A DNA stretch of 8,901 nucleotides from CAIPBY01 sp041671305 (GTDB lineage: Bacteria > Patescibacteriota > Patescibacteriia > 2-01-FULL-39-33). Below the pieces are notes generated by a model. That model saw only the letters and a program-made list of their open reading frames with translations. It made no database searches and was not told where the DNA came from. Position 1 is the stretch's first letter; the number at the start of each line of letters is the position of its first letter. Location of the stretch: assembly GCA_041671305.1 (NCBI GenBank), contig JBAZBX010000025.1, forward strand, positions 1-8,901, in the 5' to 3' direction. Made by a program: the position numbers and the translations under genes. This document shows positions 4,654-8,901 of this stretch, in pieces.

Positions 4654-7600
4654 ATGGGAAGTTTTTTTATGTCTAAACAAACAAATTTAGGGGACAATAG
4701 AATATTTTTCTCCGATGTTAAGAATTTTTTGGAATTACCTGATTTAATCGAGCTTCAGAAAAAATCATACAAGTGGTTTTGGGATGAAGGCTTGAAAGAA
4801 TTATTTGACGAAGTATCGCCCATTACTGATTTTATCGGCAGAGATTTGGAAATCCATTTCTGCAACTACTTTTTGGACGAGCCGAAATTTGATGAAGTCT
4901 CTAGCAAGGAGAAAAATGTCAGCTTTGAAGCTCCGCTTAGAGTCAACGTGAAGTTGCTCAACAAAAAAACGGATCAGAGCATTGAGCAAGAAATTTATTT
5001 GGGAGATTTTCCTCTAATGACAGATAGAGGAACTTTTATTATTAATGGAATTGAAAGAGTTATCGTATCCCAGCTGATTAGATCAGCGGGAATTTTTTTC
5101 TCTAGCCAAGAAGGTAATGACAGGAATTTGTACGGCGCCAAGATTATTCCTAATCGTGGGTCTTGGTTGGAATTTGAAACCGACAACAACAAGGTTATCT
5201 GGGTGAAGATTGACAGAAAAAGAAAAGTGGCCGCTACGGCGCTTCTTCGCGCTTTCGGCTTTTCTACCGATGAACAAATTTTGGAATTATTCAAAGATTC
5301 TGACAATAATCCCAATGCTAAATATATTGAAGCTACGCTCAAGAAAGATGCTTCCCGCAATGAATCAGAAGGCTTGATTGAAGTGTATAAGAGAATCAGA
5401 CCAGGCGATTTGGCTGCTCCGGATAATGCTAAGCAGTTGATTGATAATATGTTTTTTAATTTTTCCAGATATGATTTCGGTCCTGTCGGAAGATATAAGC
5501 TCAATCAAAGATTTGAACAAGATTTGCCTATTAACAAAGAATTCAGAGTCTTGCTTAGGGAAGATATTGTAAATATTTTGAAAGAAATTATCAGATTAAA
5601 TAATACCCAGGATCCTTCAGATGATATTGATCACTTGGGCAACAGAAGAATTAGGGCCGCCGGAGAATTGGTTCAGAATAAATTCAGAATCGGATTAGCG
5701 AGAATGGAAAGAATTATCAGAGATAGAATGAGCACTATGGATATCACATCTCTTACTCCTTCTAAACTTATAAATGCCAGACCAGTGATTTCTGTGGTGA
5801 AAGAATTTTTCATGTCATCCCAGTTATCTCAATTCATGGATCAAGTAAATCCATTGGCCGAGTTGGAACACAAGAGAAGATTATCTGCTATGGGTCCTGG
5901 TGGCTTGTCACGTGAAAGAGCTGGATTTGAAGTTCGTGATGTGCATCAGACTCACTATGGTAGAATTTGTCCTATTGCTACTCCTGAAGGTCCAAACATT
6001 GGTTTGGTTGGACATTTGGCGACTTATGCCAGAGTCAATGATTTTGGATTTATTGAAACGCCATATTACAAAATTATCAAAGAGAAAAACGGCAAAGCCA
6101 GAATTTCTGATGAAGTTGTTTATCTTGACGCTTTTGAAGAAAGCAAGGCCACTACCACTCCATATACTACCAGAAAAGACAAAGATGGTTATTTTTTGGA
6201 TGAAAAATTGCCGGCCAGAGTAAAACTTAATCCAACAGTTACTACCGTAGAAAATATTGATTACATGGACGTGGCTTCCAATCAGATTGTGTCTATTGCT
6301 ACATCGCTAATTCCTTTCTTGGAACATGATGATGCTGTTCGTGCTCTTATGGGAACAAACATGCAACGTCAAGCTGTTTCCGTGATCAGGCCTCAAGCGC
6401 CATTCGTGGGTACTGGCATAGAAGGCAAGGCGGCTCATGATAGTGGTCATGTGGTTTTGGCCAAAGAAAAAGGCAGAATTATCGGAGTTAGTGGCGATAA
6501 GATTGAAGTTCTTAATATCAAAAATAAAATTGATACTTATAAATTAAATAAATATGTCAGATCCAATGCTTCTACTTGCATCAATCAGAAGCCGATTGTC
6601 AGCAAAGGACAAGACATAGAAAAAGATGAGGTTTTGGCTGACGGACCTTCCACAGATCATGGTGAATTAGCTTTGGGACAAAACATCTTAGTTGCTTTCA
6701 TGCCTTGGCAGGGATACAACTATGAAGATGCTATTATTATTTCTGAAAGATTAGTTCAGCAAGATAGATATTCTTCAATTCATATAGAAAATTATGTTTG
6801 CGAAGTTCGTGAGACAAAGCTTGGCCCTGAAGTGGTTACCTCTGATATCCCAAATGTTAGCGAAGAAAAATTGAAAGATTTGGATGAAGAAGGAGTTGTA
6901 CGAATTGGCGCTAATGTCAGATCTGGTGATATTCTTTGTGGAAAAATTACGCCGAAAGGAGAAACAGAATTATCCGCTGAAGAAAAATTACTCAGAGCTA
7001 TTTTTGGTGAAAAGGCTAGAGACGTTAGAGATTCTTCATTGTATTTAGAGCACGGTTCATCCGGCAAAGTTATTGATATCAAAATTTTCTCTCGTGAAAA
7101 TGGCGATAAACTTCCTGCTGGCATGATCAAGATGATCCAAATTACTGTTGCATCACTTAGAAAAGTCCAGGTTGGAGATAAGATGGCCGGACGTCATGGT
7201 AACAAAGGTGTTATTTCCAGGGTTGTTCATGTTGAGGATTTACCTCATTTGGAAGACGGCACTCCGGTTGATATTATTCTTTCTCCATTGGGCGTTGTCT
7301 CTCGTATGAATTTGGGACAAATTTTGGAAACTCATTTGGGCTTGGCGGCTCAGGCTTTGGGATACAAAGCAGCCACTCCGGTCTTTAATGGCATCCAAGA
7401 AGAAACCATCAGAGAACAATTAGAAAAAGCTGGATTCCCCAGAGATGGAAGAATTCAATTGATTGACGGTAGAACTGGAGATCCTTTTGACAAGAAGACT
7501 ACGGTAGGATATGTCTATATGCTTAAGTTAAATCATTTGGTTGAAGACAAGATTCATCAGAGATCAATCGGTCCATATTCTCTTATCACTCAGCAACCTC

Positions 7601-7899
7601 TCGGAGGCAAGGCTCAATTTGGTGGACAAAGATTTGGAGAAATGGAAGTTTGGGCATTGGAAGCTTATGGCGCGGCTCATACTTTGCAGGAAATCTTGAC
7701 TATCAAATCAGATGATGTGGTTGGTCGTTCCAAAGCCTACGAATCAATTATTAAGGGCGAACCAATTACTAGCCTATATATTCCAGAAAGTTTCAATGTT
7801 TTGGTCAGGGAACTCAAGGGCTTGGCTCTCAATGTAGAACTTCTTGACGGCGAAAGAGTTATTGGTGAAGTTGATGATGAAAAAATAGCAAATTCATAA
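4654..7899 (+). CDS. rpoB: DNA-directed RNA polymerase beta subunit
   Basis: A complete 1081-residue beta subunit, half of the catalytic cleft of RNA polymerase. Landmarks are the lobe segment with GTFIINGIERVIVSQLIRS, the rifampicin-pocket region SSQLSQFMDQVNPL (388-401) and HKRRLSAMGPGGLSRERAGF (406-425), YGRICPIATPEGPNIGL (435-451), GYNYEDAI with E691-D692 near the active site, GDKMAGRHGNKG with the nucleotide-contacting lysines K843 and K851, and the C-terminal anchor SLITQQPLGGKAQFGGQRFGEMEVWALEAYG that docks with beta prime. It is about 260 residues shorter than E. coli RpoB, as expected without the large lineage-specific insertions. The main rifampicin contacts (E. coli Q513, D516, H526, S531) are conserved as Q393, D396, H406 and S411; E. 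coli N518 and E562 equivalents are V398 and A442. rpoC follows after 24 bases with no terminator, so the two share a transcript. Confidence 0.98.
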   Translation: MGSFFMSKQTNLGDNRIFFSDVKNFLELPDLIELQKKSYKWFWDEGLKELFDEVSPITDFIGRDLEIHFCNYFLDEPKFDEVSSKEKNVSFEAPLRVNVKLLNKKTDQSIEQEIYLGDFPLMTDRGTFIINGIERVIVSQLIRSAGIFFSSQEGNDRNLYGAKIIPNRGSWLEFETDNNKVIWVKIDRKRKVAATALLRAFGFSTDEQILELFKDSDNNPNAKYIEATLKKDASRNESEGLIEVYKRIRPGDLAAPDNAKQLIDNMFFNFSRYDFGPVGRYKLNQRFEQDLPINKEFRVLLREDIVNILKEIIRLNNTQDPSDDIDHLGNRRIRAAGELVQNKFRIGLARMERIIRDRMSTMDITSLTPSKLINARPVISVVKEFFMSSQLSQFMDQVNPLAELEHKRRLSAMGPGGLSRERAGFEVRDVHQTHYGRICPIATPEGPNIGLVGHLATYARVNDFGFIETPYYKIIKEKNGKARISDEVVYLDAFEESKATTTPYTTRKDKDGYFLDEKLPARVKLNPTVTTVENIDYMDVASNQIVSIATSLIPFLEHDDAVRALMGTNMQRQAVSVIRPQAPFVGTGIEGKAAHDSGHVVLAKEKGRIIGVSGDKIEVLNIKNKIDTYKLNKYVRSNASTCINQKPIVSKGQDIEKDEVLADGPSTDHGELALGQNILVAFMPWQGYNYEDAIIISERLVQQDRYSSIHIENYVCEVRETKLGPEVVTSDIPNVSEEKLKDLDEEGVVRIGANVRSGDILCGKITPKGETELSAEEKLLRAIFGEKARDVRDSSLYLEHGSSGKVIDIKIFSRENGDKLPAGMIKMIQITVASLRKVQVGDKMAGRHGNKGVISRVVHVEDLPHLEDGTPVDIILSPLGVVSRMNLGQILETHLGLAAQALGYKAATPVFNGIQEETIREQLEKAGFPRDGRIQLIDGRTGDPFDKKTTVGYVYMLKLNHLVEDKIHQRSIGPYSLITQQPLGGKAQFGGQRFGEMEVWALEAYGAAHTLQEILTIKSDDVVGRSKAYESIIKGEPITSLYIPESFNVLVRELKGLALNVELLDGERVIGEVDDEKIANS

Positions 7900-7923
7900 A
7901 TTCATTGCATCCCATATAAATAT

Positions 7924-8901
7924 ATGATTATAGAAAAAGATTTTAATTTTTTCAACGCTATCAGGCTACGTTTAGCCTCGCCGGACGATATCCATAAGTG
8001 GTCTCACGGTGAAGTAACCAAGCCGGAAACAATCAACTATAGAACTCAGAAACCTGAGAAAGAGGGTTTATTTTGCGAGAAGATTTTCGGCCCTATCAAG
8101 GATTGGGAATGTTATTGCGGAAAATACAAGAAAATCAGATACAAAGGCATTGTTTGCGATAAATGCGGAGTAGAAGTTACTAGATCAATTGTCAGACGTG
8201 AAAGAATGGGGCATATTGATTTGTGTGCTCCCGTTTCTCATATTTGGTTTTTGCGAGGCGTGCCTTCCAAAATTGGTTTGGCCTTGGATATCTCCATTCA
8301 ATCATTGGAAAAGGTTATTTATTTTGCAGATTTTATCATTATTAATGTTAATGAAGAATTAAAAGCTGAAGCCGTCGCTCAAATCAAGGCCGAGTACAAG
8401 CAATATCGCAAGCAAATTGAAAGCGAATTTGAGAAAAAAGAAGAGCAACTCAAAGAAAAGGCCAAGGATGATGAATTAGAAAATGGCTTGGAAAATTTGG
8501 CCAGACAAAAAGAAGAAAAGATCAAGGAGTTGGAAGCTACTATGCAGTTGGCAGAAGGCGAGCTCAAAGAAATTAGGCCAATGAAAATTATTTCCGAGCA
8601 TAATTTCCATGAATTGTCTCTTAAATATGGTCATATTTTTGAAGCGGGCATCGGAGCTGAAGCTGTCAGAGAACTGCTTTCCAAAATAAATATAGAAGAG
8701 ACGGTCAAAGGATTGGAAGCTCAAATCGTGGATGCTACCGTGGCCAAAAAAGAAAAATTAATCCGCAGAGTTAAATTTTTTAATAATTTAATAAAAAATA
8801 ATCTTAGGCCGGAATGGATGATTTTGACGGTTGTTCCAATAATTCCACCGGATCTGCGACCTATGGTTCCTCTTGATGGAGGTCGTTTTGCCACTTCAGA
8901 T
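7924..8901 (+). CDS. rpoC: DNA-directed RNA polymerase beta prime subunit, N-terminal 326 codons
   Basis: The reading frame is open from ATG 7924 to the right edge; E. coli RpoC has about 1400 residues, so most of the gene, including the NADFDGD catalytic loop, lies outside. The start MIIEKDFNFFNAIRLRLASPDDI matches the family. The clamp zinc site is C63-x-C65-x12-C78-x2-C81, followed by RRERMGHIDLCAPVSHIWF. After YFADFI (133-138) comes a charged, Glu/Lys-rich helical stretch of about 70 residues (roughly 143-215) absent from E. coli, predicted coiled coil by its composition. The family sequence resumes with GAEA and RPEWMILTVVPIIPPDLRP, and the window stops in the lid loop at LDGGRFATSD. No Shine-Dalgarno is evident in the 24-base gap after rpoB, so translational coupling or Shine-Dalgarno-independent initiation is likely. 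Confidence 0.97.
   Translation, partial: MIIEKDFNFFNAIRLRLASPDDIHKWSHGEVTKPETINYRTQKPEKEGLFCEKIFGPIKDWECYCGKYKKIRYKGIVCDKCGVEVTRSIVRRERMGHIDLCAPVSHIWFLRGVPSKIGLALDISIQSLEKVIYFADFIIINVNEELKAEAVAQIKAEYKQYRKQIESEFEKKEEQLKEKAKDDELENGLENLARQKEEKIKELEATMQLAEGELKEIRPMKIISEHNFHELSLKYGHIFEAGIGAEAVRELLSKINIEETVKGLEAQIVDATVAKKEKLIRRVKFFNNLIKNNLRPEWMILTVVPIIPPDLRPMVPLDGGRFATSD

Noticed and set aside
4995..5504. Long antisense reading frame inside rpoB
   Set aside because: It shows no recognisable motif and no ribosome site, and lies opposite highly conserved RpoB sequence; it is a by-product of codon usage.
8379..8724. Two antisense reading frames inside rpoC
   Set aside because: They are serine/leucine- or phenylalanine-rich mirror images of the Glu/Lys coiled-coil codons and have no independent support.
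336..8901. UGA recoding, as in some Candidate Phyla Radiation groups
   Set aside because: No in-frame TGA occurs in any of the recognised genes and all complete ones stop at TAA, so nothing supports a changed code.

Overview
This window looks like a slice of a small, AT-rich bacterial chromosome. The best guess is a member of the Candidate Phyla Radiation (Patescibacteria, Parcubacteria-like). The reasons are family-level: a MurE-type ligase without its usual N-terminal domain, a compact RpoB (1081 residues against 1342 in E. coli), an rpoBC unit with no rplJ/rplL in front of it, weak or absent Shine-Dalgarno sites at most starts, and a short GC-rich palindrome inserted in-frame inside ruvA. 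All complete genes end in TAA and none has an internal TGA, so there is no sign of the UGA recoding known in some relatives. The taxonomic call is an inference; no search was run.

Layout. Bases 1-190 hold the start of a leftward transcription unit with a consensus-grade promoter (TTGACA-17-TATAAT) driving an unrecognised product that runs off the left edge. Bases 243-308 hold a 21-codon stub copying the first 14 codons of the next gene. Bases 336-2163 are a rightward pair: a U32-family protein (tRNA/rRNA hydroxylation type) and, one base later, ruvA (Holliday-junction binding). A strong bidirectional hairpin terminator at 2170-2209 separates ruvA from the leftward dedA gene (2214-2849). dedA and the rightward murE-like gene (2926-4260) diverge from a 76-base gap in which two candidate promoters share one palindromic -35 region, and dedA appears to be leaderless. 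A 393-base AT-rich non-coding stretch (4261-4653) follows, with a lone consensus DnaA box, the rpoB promoter and a perfect 10-bp hairpin in the rpoB leader. rpoB (4654-7899) and the first 326 codons of rpoC (7924 to the right edge) close the window.

Functionally this is housekeeping: RNA modification, recombination repair, membrane lipid transport, peptidoglycan precursor synthesis and transcription. I see no phage, transposase, CRISPR, toxin or defence genes, and no rRNA or tRNA. The points worth a second look are the repeat inserted in ruvA, the duplicated 5' end of the U32 gene, the dedA/murE promoter arrangement, the rpoB leader hairpin, an altered specificity motif in the Mur ligase, and a roughly 70-residue helical insertion in RpoC.
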